Shown: positions 23,862-32,662 of the stretch, in pieces
Position numbering within the stretch: the first letter of the stretch is position 1
Layout: the number at the start of each line of letters is the position of its first letter
From: Sulfurihydrogenibium sp.
GTDB lineage: Bacteria > Aquificota > Aquificia > Aquificales > Hydrogenothermaceae
Direction of reading: 5' to 3'
Assembly: GCF_028276765.1 (NCBI RefSeq)
Contig: NZ_JAPYVU010000005.1
Location: 1-52,405 of the forward strand
Length of the DNA: 52,405 nucleotides
Position numbers and translations under genes: made by a program
The notes under the pieces: model-generated
What the model was told of the DNA's origin: nothing
The model's input: the letters and a program-made list of their open reading frames with translations, nothing else
The model's database searches: none

Positions 23862-24703
23862 TGGAAGTAATTACAAATCCAAGACAAATGCAAACTTTGA
23901 TGCTATCTTTAAAAAGGCAAGGTAAAAAAATAGGCTTTGTTCCAACGATGGGCTATCTTCACGAAGGGCATCTGTCTTTAATCAGATGTAGCAAAAAAGA
24001 AAATAATATTACAGTCGTTAGTATATTTGTAAATCCAATACAGTTTGGAGCAAACGAAGATTTTGGAAGATATCCAAGAGATTTTGAAAGAGATAAAAGT
24101 CTTTGTGAAAAAGAAAATGTAGATTATATATTCTATCCAAGCTATGAAGAAATGTATCCTGACGGGTTTCAAACTTATGTTGAAGTTTCAGAGCTTTCAA
24201 AAGGTTTGTGTGGAGATTTTAGACCGGGTCATTTTAAAGGTGTGGCAACAGTTGTAGCAAAGCTTTTTAATATAGTTTGTCCAGACAATGCATACTTTGG
24301 AAAAAAAGATTTTCAGCAACTTAAAGTTATTCAAAGGATGGTCAAAGATTTAAACTTTCCGGTCAATGTAGTTGGCTGTCCGGTTGTAAGAGAGCCGGAT
24401 GGTTTAGCTATGTCTTCACGAAATAAATATCTATCGACTGAAGAAAGAGAATCGGCACTTTATATTAATAAAGCATTGTTTGAAGCAAAAAGAATGTTTG
24501 AAGATGGAATAACAGACCCAAATCTTATAAAAGAAAGAGTAAGACAGATAATATCCCAAGCAAAACATCTAAAAGAAATTCAGTATGTAGAAATCGTTGA
24601 TAGTAATACATTAAAGCCGGTAGATAAAGTAAAAAAATCAGACGTGTTGGCAGTAGCGGTATATATAGGAAATACAAGGCTTATTGATAATATTGAATTT
24701 TAA
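23861..24703 (+). CDS. panC: Pantothenate synthetase
   Basis: Condenses pantoate and beta-alanine with ATP to give pantothenate for CoA synthesis. The 280-aa cytosolic protein has VPTMGYLHEGHLSLI with the nucleotidyl-transferase HxGH histidines His34/His37, then IFVNPIQFGANEDF, the GHFKGVATVVAKLFN region, FGKKDFQQL and the adenylate motif AMSSRNKYLS. The ATG at 23861 overlaps the previous stop (TGATG); a GTG one codon earlier is possible. Last gene of the operon. Confidence 0.96.
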   Translation: MEVITNPRQMQTLMLSLKRQGKKIGFVPTMGYLHEGHLSLIRCSKKENNITVVSIFVNPIQFGANEDFGRYPRDFERDKSLCEKENVDYIFYPSYEEMYPDGFQTYVEVSELSKGLCGDFRPGHFKGVATVVAKLFNIVCPDNAYFGKKDFQQLKVIQRMVKDLNFPVNVVGCPVVREPDGLAMSSRNKYLSTEERESALYINKALFEAKRMFEDGITDPNLIKERVRQIISQAKHLKEIQYVEIVDSNTLKPVDKVKKSDVLAVAVYIGNTRLIDNIEF

Positions 24704-24709
24704 AGATGA

Positions 24710-24772
24710 TATCTTAGGTGAGAAATTTTATATAGAATTTTGAAAAAGGAGATCCTTCGGCCTACGGCCTTA
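24710..24772. repeat. Left-end fragment of MITE-like element
   Basis: atcttaggtgagaaattttatatag, then aaaaaggagatccttcggcctacggcctta, is the GAGAAATT-type left end. The right half is missing; the IS110 relic begins about 55 bp further on. Confidence 0.55.
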
Positions 24773-24828
24773 GATGTTCTATGTTAAATGTCGAGTACAA
24801 AAATTTTCATCAAATGGTCTTCTACTTT

Positions 24829-25656
24829 TTAATACACCAATGCCTGCCTTAATAACTTATGTGCTACAGCTACTAATGCTAACTTTTTAGCTTTACCTTT
24901 ACTTATTAACCTTTCGTATAATTCTCTACAGTATTTGTTAAACCTTATTGCTGATAATGCTGCCATGTATAGCATCTTTCCTGCATATAGATTTCCCATC
25001 TTCTTTATCTTGCCACTTTTCTTTACACTTGATCCACTTTCATATGGACTTGGATTTAAACCAGCAAAGCTAGCTGCTTCCTTTACACTTTTAAATCTTT
25101 TAAATCCTCCAAATATTGATATTACTACTCCTATAACCCTATCACTTACACCAGGTATACTTTTTAAAAGTTTGTACTCCTCTTGAAAATTCTTCTTAGA
25201 CAATTCTTTTATCTCTTTCTCAAGCTCTTTTATGCTTTTTTCTATTTTTCTGATTAGCTCATCGTAATATTCCAAGTTCTCTTTCAATTTTTTCATCGGT
25301 ACATGACTTAATGATTCTCTTTTATTTCTTAGCATTGTAAGCTGATGCTTTAAGTCTTCTAATATCTTTAGTTTTACTTCTATTTCTTTTTCTACATCTG
25401 GTTTTGGTTTATAAAGCTCTCCATCGAAAAACGTTCTTCCATATTCTGCTGTTGTAGTATGAATCAGCTTTATATGTTTTGACTCTTGACATTTTAGCTT
25501 CCATAAACTTCTTTATTGAAAAAGGATTTACTACTTCTCAAACTCTACTGGGTCAGATTTAACTTCAAAAGTTTCTTTCTTGTTATCATACAATACTGTT
25601 GCAGTAAATGATTTTTTAGATACATCTACTCCTACGACAATTTTATAGTTGTTCAT
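24829..25656 (-). pseudogene. IS110-family transposase, decayed
   Basis: ATG 25656 (AGGAGGTG upstream) starts a 41-codon frame with the DEDD-domain strand YKIVVGVDVSKKSFTATV, whose Asp11 would be the first catalytic acid; it ends at TAG 25531. Beyond it, pieces in changing frames resemble the middle of the protein (SIKKFMEAKMSRVKTYKADS, EYGRTFFDGELYKPKP). From 25335 to 24829 an intact 168-codon frame encodes the C-terminal coiled coil and Transposase_20 domain (LKSIPGVSDRVIGVVIS, FKSVKEAASFAGLNPSPYES, with a Ser-rich loop). Total length is well below a normal 1.2 kb gene, so it is internally deleted and inactive. Confidence 0.85.
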
Positions 25657-25683
25657 AAAAGCACCTCCTTTCATAAAATACTT

Positions 25684-25856
25684 GACATGAGAGAAACTTC
25701 CTGATAACCTATCATCGTAATCAATACAGGCTTGAAAGCCTAATGTTCTGATTCAGGTTTTAGGAAGTTTTAGGAAGGACAGTCTAAAACATCCTACAGC
25801 GGCCTTAAAAGACCAATGACAGAAACTTGATCTGTCCTTCCCTTTTCTCTCATGTC
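25684..25856 (-). ncRNA. Bridge-RNA-like structured leader of the IS110 relic
   Basis: This 173-nt segment precedes the transposase start by 27 nt. It is closed by a perfect 13-bp inverted repeat GACATGAGAGAAA/TTTCTCTCATGTC. Inside are GGAAGGACAG/CTGTCCTTCC (10 bp) enclosing a loop of about 55 nt, and CCTGA/TCAGG enclosing the AGGCT/AGCCT hairpin with open flanks. IS110-group elements encode a bridge RNA of similar size in this left-end position, with two loops that pair to target and donor DNA. Loop-to-flank pairing could not be verified by eye. Confidence 0.55.
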
Positions 25857-25860
25857 TGTA

Positions 25861-26021
25861 ATTATTATAAAACTTATTCTCTTAAAGTTTAAAAATTTTT
25901 GGTATACTTAATATACGATGGCAGATAAGGTAATAATTCACTACTCTAAGCGAAGAATATCTTGCTTTCTTGGATTTTTTGAAAGTCTTATTACAATTTA
26001 TTTAGTATTGGAGTAATTTTT
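25861..26021. other. Gap before the polysaccharide operon
   Basis: AT-rich DNA with TATACT at 25903-25908 as a possible -10 box, but no -35 at the right distance, and the short palindrome GTATActtaaTATAC. No gene is seen. Confidence 0.35.
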
Positions 26022-26696
26022 ATGAAAATCTTTATGTATCACAACATAGACATACCACCAAAAGAAGCTAAATTAAAATCGTTATATGTTAAACCAAACA
26101 AATTTGAAACACAGTTAAAAGTCTTAAAAAAACTTGGGTACAACTTTGTGAAAACAGAAGACCTTGAAAACTATCCAAAAAAGTCTATTTTACTAACATT
26201 TGATGATGGTTTTAAGGATTTTTACGATAATGCTTTTCCAATAATTAAAAAATACAACGCTAATGCTATTGTCTTTGTCCCTGCCGGATTGGTAGGTACT
26301 TTTAACCAATGGGATTATGAAAAGTTAAACGTAAGAAAAAAATTAATGAACTGGGAAGAGATAAAGACAATTTATAAAGAAGGCATTGAAATAGGATCTC
26401 ACACATTGACCCATCCATTTTTGACAAAAATACCAAAAGAAATGGCAAAAACAGAGATTCAAGACTCAAAAAAAATATTAGAAGATATGCTATCAACAGA
26501 GATAACGTGCTTTTGCTATCCATACGGAGACTATAACGAGACTATTAGAGATTTAGTCATAGAAGCAGGTTATAAGTATGCTTTTACAACAAAAGAAGGA
26601 AGTTTAGAACAAAGCGATAATTTTTATGAGATAAAACGAGTAATGATTTCAGGATTTTACTCATTGCCAAAGGTTCTATGGAAAACAATTATATAA
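26022..26696 (+). CDS. Polysaccharide deacetylase (NodB/CE4 domain)
   Basis: A 224-aa CE4 metal-dependent deacetylase removing N- or O-acetyl groups from a polysaccharide. Motif 1 is LTFDDGFKDFYDN, motif 2 the metal-binding SHTLTHP, motif 3 FCYPYGDYN, followed by YAFTTKEG. No signal peptide or membrane anchor is visible, so it may act on cytosolic precursors. GGAG lies upstream of the ATG. It overlaps the glycosyltransferase gene by 19 nt. First gene of an envelope-glycan operon with a GT4 and an MsbA-type exporter. Confidence 0.88.
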   Translation: MKIFMYHNIDIPPKEAKLKSLYVKPNKFETQLKVLKKLGYNFVKTEDLENYPKKSILLTFDDGFKDFYDNAFPIIKKYNANAIVFVPAGLVGTFNQWDYEKLNVRKKLMNWEEIKTIYKEGIEIGSHTLTHPFLTKIPKEMAKTEIQDSKKILEDMLSTEITCFCYPYGDYNETIRDLVIEAGYKYAFTTKEGSLEQSDNFYEIKRVMISGFYSLPKVLWKTII

Positions 26697-27781
26697 AAAT
26701 TCTATGGATTAATGCAAATCCAAATCCAAATCCCGGTGGAACAGAGCAGCATTCTATTGACTTTATTAATGCATTAGAAAAGATAGATAATCTTACAATC
26801 TATAAAGCTGTTGCAAAAGGAAGCTTTGTAGACAAAAATACATCAGATAAAAATAAATTCTATATAACTTTAAAGTCTGAATTTTCACCAATAAACACGA
26901 TAAAACTAATAAGATTAGCAAAAAAATTAAAGCCTGACTTTGTAATTGGAAACAACGGCAATGAATATATAAACACTTTTTTAGCCGGTAAACTCTCCGG
27001 AAGTAAAGTCATTCTTTTTAGACATATGCTTAACTATCAGCCGTTTTTCATAAAAAAGTTTATACTTCCAAAGGTAGATAAGATTTTTGCAGTCAGCTAT
27101 GCAAGTAAATTAAGACTTATGAAAGATGGAATAGCAGAAAATAAAATCACGGTTTTATATAACTTTATTGACGAAGAAAAGTTTTATTACTCGGAATTTG
27201 AAAAAAAGCAAGTTAGGCAAGAGCTAAAGATCAGTCCAAATGAAAAAGTTATAACATTTATTGGAAAGGTTGCAGAGGGTAAAGGTATTTTTGACTTTGT
27301 AGAAGTGTCTAAGCTTCTTGCCAAAAAGTATGATAATTTAAAATTTTTGATAATAGGAGATGGAAAAGAGCTTTCAATAGCAAAAGAGATGATAAAAGAG
27401 TATGGACTATCCGATAAATACATAATAACAGGATATACAAACAAACCTGAATACTTTTTAAAAGCTTCTGATTTTGTACTTGTACTATCAAAAGGAGAAG
27501 AGAGCTTTGGAAGGACTGTTGTAGAAGGTTTTGCAGTCAAGAGTTTGGTCGTCGTTTATGATGTGGAGAATTTAAAATATTTAGTAGAAGATTTTAAAAC
27601 TGGCATAGTAGCAGAAAAAGGAAATTTTAAACAAGTATTTGAGAAATTAGATAAAATTTTATCAGATGAGAATTTATATAAAACAATCGTTGAAAATGGC
27701 TATAATGAGTTTAAAAACAAATACACAAAAAAGATAATTTTAGAAAAATTTTTAAAGGAGCTACAAGATTTTAGCCGCTAA
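26678..27781 (+). CDS. Glycosyltransferase family 4
   Basis: A 367-aa cytosolic or membrane-associated retaining glycosyltransferase with the GT-B fold. The N-terminal loop is NPNPGGTEQHSIDF. The C-terminal nucleotide-sugar domain has FIGKVAEGKGIFDFVEV, LIIGDGKE, ITGYTNKPEYFLKASDFVLVLSK and the donor-binding GEESFGRTVVEGFA (E-x7-E type). It overlaps the deacetylase by 19 nt, and the exporter begins inside its last codons. Donor and acceptor are unknown; probably lipopolysaccharide core or another surface glycan. Confidence 0.9.
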   Translation: MENNYIKILWINANPNPNPGGTEQHSIDFINALEKIDNLTIYKAVAKGSFVDKNTSDKNKFYITLKSEFSPINTIKLIRLAKKLKPDFVIGNNGNEYINTFLAGKLSGSKVILFRHMLNYQPFFIKKFILPKVDKIFAVSYASKLRLMKDGIAENKITVLYNFIDEEKFYYSEFEKKQVRQELKISPNEKVITFIGKVAEGKGIFDFVEVSKLLAKKYDNLKFLIIGDGKELSIAKEMIKEYGLSDKYIITGYTNKPEYFLKASDFVLVLSKGEESFGRTVVEGFAVKSLVVVYDVENLKYLVEDFKTGIVAEKGNFKQVFEKLDKILSDENLYKTIVENGYNEFKNKYTKKIILEKFLKELQDFSR

Positions 27782-29438
27782 GTTTATATACGAAAACTTT
27801 AAAAAGTATAAGCTACTTCTTTTTTTAGCACTCATCGGAAGTATTGTAGAAGCCGGAGCTTTAGCAGGATTAACCTTTATAGTCAAAGATGTTATAGATA
27901 AAGTCTTTATAGAAAAAGATTTAAACAAACTTAAACTAATCATTCTTGTACTTTTACTGCTTGTAATCATCAAACAGATTGGATTTATCTTTAAAGAGTA
28001 CATGTATCCACTGGCACTTTATAAAGTGATGAAAAATCTTCGGGAAAATATCTTTAAAAAAATCTTAAACGCAGATATGTCTTTTTTCTTTGGAAAGCAG
28101 TATGGAGAAATACTAAGCAGGACTACAAACGATATAGAAGCTTTTAAATCTGCAATGATTTTAATTGGTGTGGATTTTTTCACTCAGCTATTTACAGTGA
28201 TTGCAATGGTTGGAGTTTTGATTTATAGAGATTGGAAGCTGTTTTTAATCTTTTTGTTTGCAACACCACTTTTTGTTATCTCATTTAACTACTTTGGAGA
28301 AAAAAGGAAAAAATACTCACAAAGAGTTCAAGAATCGGCAGGAGAGTACACACAGTTTATAAATCAGCTTTTGTATGGTCTTGAGACAATAAAACTTTTT
28401 AGTAAAGAGAAAATTCTATCAGTTTTTGAATCTATAAATGAAAGATTTTTTAAAAATCAAAGAAAAAACGCACTTTATGATGTATTTTTCTTATCATCTA
28501 TAGAGATAGCTTCATACTTGGCAGCTGGCGGGATTATATTCTACGGTGGAGTAAGAATAATAAACGGAGAGCTAACAACAGGAGACCTTTTCTCATTTTT
28601 ATCTGCTTTGCTGATTTTAGTAAACTCTTCTCAAATTCTACAAAGAGGATTAATACAGATAAAAGCTGTAAATCCTGTTATAGAAAGAATAAAATTTTTA
28701 CTTGACATTCCACAAGAAAAAGAAGATGGTATAGAATTTAAAGGCTTGAAAGAAAAGATAGAATACAAAAACGTTAGCTTAAAAATAAACGAAAATAAAA
28801 TACTTGAAGATGTAAATGTATTGATAAGGAAAGGTCAAAAAGTTGGGATTATTGGTCAAACAGGTTCTGGAAAAAGTAGTTTTATAAAGCTTTTATATGG
28901 AGTTTTTAGAAATTACGAAGGAAAGATACTTTTAGATGATACAGATTTGAAAGAGTATAACATTAAAACAGTAAGAGATAAAATTGCAGTCATTACTCAA
29001 GATGTGTTTATTTTTAATGATACGATAGAGAATAATTTAAAGATTGCAAAACCTGATGCCACAGAAGAAGAAATCATAAACGCTCTGAAAAAAGCTAAAG
29101 CAGATTTTGTTTTTAGATTAAAAGATACGATTAAGACAATAATAGGCGAAAGAGGAAGCAGTCTATCAGGGGGAGAAAGACAAAGGCTTGCAATAGCAAG
29201 AATCTTTCTAAAAAATCCTGACATTATCATCATAGACGAAGGCACTTCCGCGTTGGATGAAGAGACAGAAAGGTATGTGATGGAAGAGATTTACTCTCAT
29301 TTTCATGATAAAACAATCTTGATAATAGCACATAGATTAAAGACTTTAGAAAAATGTGATATGTTTATAGTGTTTGAAAATGGAAAAGTGAAGGAGATAA
29401 GGGATAGTTTAAATGCTAAGGATAGTACACGTAGTTAA
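27768..29438 (+). CDS. ABC exporter, MsbA-type (TMD-NBD fusion), ATT start
   Basis: A half-transporter of about 556 aa: six membrane segments, then an ATPase domain with Walker A GQTGSGKSS, Q-loop ITQDVF, signature LSGGERQR, Walker B IIIIDEGTSALDE and the H-loop in IAHRLK. The first ATG in frame (28002) would remove two membrane segments. The frame is open back to a stop at 27753 and holds no ATG, GTG or TTG before 28002. ATT 27768 has AAAGGAG exactly 7 nt upstream, so it is the likely start, as in infC. It probably flips a lipid-linked glycan. Confidence 0.85.
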   Translation: MLAAKFIYENFKKYKLLLFLALIGSIVEAGALAGLTFIVKDVIDKVFIEKDLNKLKLIILVLLLLVIIKQIGFIFKEYMYPLALYKVMKNLRENIFKKILNADMSFFFGKQYGEILSRTTNDIEAFKSAMILIGVDFFTQLFTVIAMVGVLIYRDWKLFLIFLFATPLFVISFNYFGEKRKKYSQRVQESAGEYTQFINQLLYGLETIKLFSKEKILSVFESINERFFKNQRKNALYDVFFLSSIEIASYLAAGGIIFYGGVRIINGELTTGDLFSFLSALLILVNSSQILQRGLIQIKAVNPVIERIKFLLDIPQEKEDGIEFKGLKEKIEYKNVSLKINENKILEDVNVLIRKGQKVGIIGQTGSGKSSFIKLLYGVFRNYEGKILLDDTDLKEYNIKTVRDKIAVITQDVFIFNDTIENNLKIAKPDATEEEIINALKKAKADFVFRLKDTIKTIIGERGSSLSGGERQRLAIARIFLKNPDIIIIDEGTSALDEETERYVMEEIYSHFHDKTILIIAHRLKTLEKCDMFIVFENGKVKEIRDSLNAKDSTRS

Positions 29439-29560
29439 CACTTTATCTGGCGGCGGAGCAGAAAGGGTAGCAGTTAGCGTTTATATAATTATCTACTAGA
29501 AAATGTATAAAAAAGATTAGTAAGCGTTTTAACCAAAGATTTTATAAAAAGGCGTTTAAG
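29413..29560 (+). pseudogene. Glycosyltransferase 5' remnant
   Basis: ATG 29413, inside the end of the exporter gene, starts MLRIVHVVNTLSGGGAERVA, the typical N-terminus of a GT4 glycosyltransferase. It reaches a stop after 28 codons. Further pieces in another frame (NYLLENV, then KRLVSVLTKDFIK) continue the same protein, so it is frameshifted. It ends where the convergent GT9 gene begins, so most of the gene is lost. Confidence 0.7.
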
Positions 29561-29561
29561 A

Positions 29562-30626
29562 TTATCCCATCTTTAAACTATACAAATAATCTAAATCCTT
29601 TTCTAACTGATTAAAGTCTGGTGGATTGACTAATCTGCAAATGGTCCAAGGATTAAAATGATAATGTGGAGTATTTTCAAAGTTAAACAAAGCTAAGTTT
29701 GGCTTTTTTAAAGCTACCGCTATATGATATGGTCCGCTATCGCTTGATATAACAATCCGTCCTGCATTTATTGCTCCAACAGACTCTGTTATCGTTGTCT
29801 CTCCTGCTATATCAAAAATAGGAATTTCTTTGTGTTTTAAACTAAATTTTTTTATAAAATCCTGATTTATGTCTTTCTCAAATTTTGCACCGATTAAAAC
29901 AGGGATTAAACCGTACTTTTCATAAGCTTTTGATATTAAAAATTCATAAATGTTAAAATCCGGTCTTTTTGGGATAGCATCTTCAGTACCGCAACCTATA
30001 TTTACAATCAAAATCTCTTGATTTTCAGGCAATCCTAAGCTTTTTCTCAAATTTTCTCTAAATTTTATAGCTTCTTCTGTCTCTTTAATTTCTATTTGAA
30101 TATCTCCTCTTTCTATACCAAGTCTATCCAAAACAACAAAATCCCTGTCTGTATAGTTTAAAACATCCATGTTATGCTTTTTCATAAATTTTTTCACAGA
30201 GTCTGCATGATAGGTGTATAAAAGACCTCTTGGAAAAACTTCATTTATTCCTAAGGTAGGAATTTTGTATTTTAATCTTCCAATCAATGAAACTATCGTT
30301 GTTTCTAAACCATAAGGTTCAAAGTCTATGATAAAGTCAGGTTTAACATCGTTTATAACTTCATATGCCAACTTTATTGCCTTTTTAAAATCCTTAATAT
30401 TGTTAAAGTACTCTTTGTTTATAGTGTGAAAGCTTGACAGTAGATGATGTTTTTTTATAAGCTCTTCTGAAGGATAGCCTGGGTGGTTTGTGATAAATAA
30501 TAAATGAAGATTTACATCAGGACTTTTATTTTTTATAGCTTTCCAAGCTGCTGAACTTCTTAAAATATCACCAATTCCGGCGCTATGGGACTTTAAAAGT
30601 AGAATGTTTTTAAACTTTTCTATCAT
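29562..30626 (-). CDS. Glycosyltransferase family 9 (heptosyltransferase-like)
   Basis: A 354-aa GT-B protein of the ADP-heptose:LPS heptosyltransferase family. It has the N-terminal KSHSAGIGDILRSSAAWKAI, a central LIVNIGCGTEDAIPKRPD strand-loop, and SSDSGPYHIAVALKKPNLALF, the C-terminal donor-site motif (D-S/T-G-x2-H). It fits with gmhA, 2.7 kb away, which makes the heptose precursor. It is co-directional with citrate synthase and overlaps it by 17 nt, so it is transcribed behind the sigma factor and citrate synthase genes. Confidence 0.87.
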   Translation of the reverse strand: MIEKFKNILLLKSHSAGIGDILRSSAAWKAIKNKSPDVNLHLLFITNHPGYPSEELIKKHHLLSSFHTINKEYFNNIKDFKKAIKLAYEVINDVKPDFIIDFEPYGLETTIVSLIGRLKYKIPTLGINEVFPRGLLYTYHADSVKKFMKKHNMDVLNYTDRDFVVLDRLGIERGDIQIEIKETEEAIKFRENLRKSLGLPENQEILIVNIGCGTEDAIPKRPDFNIYEFLISKAYEKYGLIPVLIGAKFEKDINQDFIKKFSLKHKEIPIFDIAGETTITESVGAINAGRIVISSDSGPYHIAVALKKPNLALFNFENTPHYHFNPWTICRLVNPPDFNQLEKDLDYLYSLKMG

Positions 30627-31737
30627 TGTATTTTTTATTTATTTCTCCGATGTATATCTCTGTTGGTCTTATAAGTTTGTTGTCTGTTATGTATTCCTTC
30701 CAATGGGCAAGCCATCCGCTTACTCTTGCTAATGCAAACAATGAAGTGTACATATCTTCGTCAAATCCAAGATATTTATATACTAAGCCTGAATAAAAAT
30801 CTACGTTTGGATACACACCTTTATGTGATAATTTTTCTAAAACATACTTTTCAACTTCTTGGGCGATGGAGTAAAGATTTTTTAGCTCTTCATCTTTGAT
30901 TTCTAAATTTTCTAACATTTTTTTAAGAAGTTTTGCTCTTGGGTCGTAGGTTTTATAAACTCTGTGTCCAAAGCCGGGAATTTTTTTCTTGCTTTCAAGT
31001 TTTTCATCTATGTATTTTTTGACGTTTTGCACGTTTTCTATTTCTTTAAACATTTTTATAACATCTTCGTTTGCTCCACCGTGTAATGGTCCAGACAAAG
31101 CACCGATAGCAGAAGATATAACAGTAAATGGGTCAGCCAAGGTAGAACCAACAACAATGGCTGCAAAGGTAGATGCGTTCATGCTATGCTCTGCATGAAG
31201 AATTAAGCATTTTTCAAGAATTTCAACCTTTTCCTTGGTTGGTTTTTGTCCAAAATACATGTATAGAAAGTTTTCTACATAATCAAAATCCGGATTTGGT
31301 TCTAATGGATTATCGCCGTTTCTAATTCTATTCCAATTTGCTATTATCAAAGGAATTTTTGCTAAAAGCTTTACGATGGATAGATATTGGTAATCTTTAT
31401 TTAAGACATTTTCTTTTTTATAAAACATTCCAAGACAAGATACGACAGATTGCAAGACTTCTATCGGGTGCGCCTTTTCTGGAAAGTTTTTCATCACATC
31501 AATAATCCGAAATTTTAATCTGCTGTGAAGTTTAATATCTTTTTTGAAATTTTCATACTCAACTTTAGATGGTAAATCTCCAAAAATTAAAAGATAGGCA
31601 GTTTCTAAATAGTTTGATTTTTCAAATAATTCTTCTACATCATATCCTCTGTATATGAGCTTTCCGTTTTTTCCATCAAGTAAACAAATTTTTGTATGAG
31701 CTACAGGTACATCTGCCAATCCGGGTATTATATCCAT
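30610..31737 (-). CDS. gltA: Citrate synthase
   Basis: Condenses acetyl-CoA and oxaloacetate to citrate. The 375-aa protein is of the short thermophile/Gram-positive type. Active-site elements are HAEHSMNAS, GPLHGGANEDV (His), PGFGHRVYKTYDPRA (His and Arg) and the catalytic Asp in PNVDFYSGLVY. In Aquificales the TCA cycle can run in reverse, and some members use citryl-CoA lyase, a citrate-synthase relative; the full length and active-site set here fit citrate synthase. AGGA precedes the ATG, 9 nt behind the sigma-factor gene. Confidence 0.9.
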   Translation of the reverse strand: MDIIPGLADVPVAHTKICLLDGKNGKLIYRGYDVEELFEKSNYLETAYLLIFGDLPSKVEYENFKKDIKLHSRLKFRIIDVMKNFPEKAHPIEVLQSVVSCLGMFYKKENVLNKDYQYLSIVKLLAKIPLIIANWNRIRNGDNPLEPNPDFDYVENFLYMYFGQKPTKEKVEILEKCLILHAEHSMNASTFAAIVVGSTLADPFTVISSAIGALSGPLHGGANEDVIKMFKEIENVQNVKKYIDEKLESKKKIPGFGHRVYKTYDPRAKLLKKMLENLEIKDEELKNLYSIAQEVEKYVLEKLSHKGVYPNVDFYSGLVYKYLGFDEDMYTSLFALARVSGWLAHWKEYITDNKLIRPTEIYIGEINKKYNDRKV

Positions 31738-31746
31738 AACTAATCC

Positions 31747-32592
31747 TTATGATAAGAAATCTTTCAAATGCTTTTTTAAAGCGACAGCTTTCAACTTTTT
31801 TAATGCTCTTTGTTCTAACTGTCTGACTCTTTCTCTTGATATTCCAAGCTTTTCACCTACTTCTTCCAAAGTTTTTGGCTCTTCTCCGTTTAATCCGTAT
31901 CTCATTTTTATGATTTCTTTTTCTCTTTGATCTAAAACATCTAACATACTTTCCAATTCTTTATGAATAGTCTCTTCTATCAGCTCTTTCTCGATATCTT
32001 CTGTTCCTTTTTTAGACAAAACATCTAATAAAGTAAAATCTTCTTCACCACCTTCACCAAGTGGCATATCAAGCGAAATTGGTAATCTAACTATTGATAG
32101 TGCATTTTTTACCTTTTTAACAGACGTATTTAATCTTTTTGCGATCTCTTCTTCCGTAGGCTCTCTTCCAAGCTCTTCTTTTAATTTTTCATAAGTTTCT
32201 TTAACTTTTGCTATAAATAATGACTCTTTAACTGGTATTCTAACTGCTCCTGTTTGCTGGAATATAGTTTGCATTATTGCTTGTCTGATCCACCAAACAG
32301 CGTAAGATATAAATTTAACATTTTTATCCGGGTCAAATCTTTTTGCAGCTTCAATCAATCCTAAGTTACCTGCAGCTATTAAGTCAGTTAAAGGTACACC
32401 CCAACCCATAAAGTTTTTGGCTATGCTTACAACAAATCTTAAATTTCCTTCAACAAGTTTTTTTAAAGCTTCTTTATCTCCTTGTTTAGCTCTTATGGCA
32501 AGCTCTTTCTCTTCTTCCGGAGAAAGCATCGGATGCTTTCCCATCTGTTGCATATATAATTGTAATGTTGTCAATTCATCTTGTTCAGCCAT
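31747..32592 (-). CDS. RNA polymerase sigma-70-family factor
   Basis: A 281-aa alternative sigma factor. It has regions 1.2 (LQLYMQQMGKHPMLSPEEE), 2 (NLRFVVSIAKNF, DLIAAGNLGLIEAAKRFDP, FISYAVWWIRQAI), 3 (LGREPTEEEIAKRL) and 4 with the -35-binding helix ISRERVRQLEQRALKKL. It lacks the long region 1.1 and non-conserved insert of primary RpoD, so group 2/3 (RpoS- or RpoH-like) is likelier. AGAGGT precedes the ATG. It heads a sigma-citrate synthase-GT9 unit, an unusual combination. Which regulon it serves cannot be told. Confidence 0.88.
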   Translation of the reverse strand: MAEQDELTTLQLYMQQMGKHPMLSPEEEKELAIRAKQGDKEALKKLVEGNLRFVVSIAKNFMGWGVPLTDLIAAGNLGLIEAAKRFDPDKNVKFISYAVWWIRQAIMQTIFQQTGAVRIPVKESLFIAKVKETYEKLKEELGREPTEEEIAKRLNTSVKKVKNALSIVRLPISLDMPLGEGGEEDFTLLDVLSKKGTEDIEKELIEETIHKELESMLDVLDQREKEIIKMRYGLNGEEPKTLEEVGEKLGISRERVRQLEQRALKKLKAVALKKHLKDFLS

Positions 32593-32662
32593 AGGTATTT
32601 ACCTCTAAGTTTACAGTTTGCCTAATTATTCACCTTAAAACAAAATTTATCAATGATTTTTC

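Noticed and set aside
24829-25335. The 168-codon IS110 frame as a complete gene
   Set aside because: It is only the C-terminal part; catalytic N-terminal residues lie upstream in other, interrupted frames.
28002-28004. ATG 28002 as the start of the ABC exporter
   Set aside because: It would remove two membrane segments of a conserved fold, while ATT 27768 has an ideal Shine-Dalgarno.
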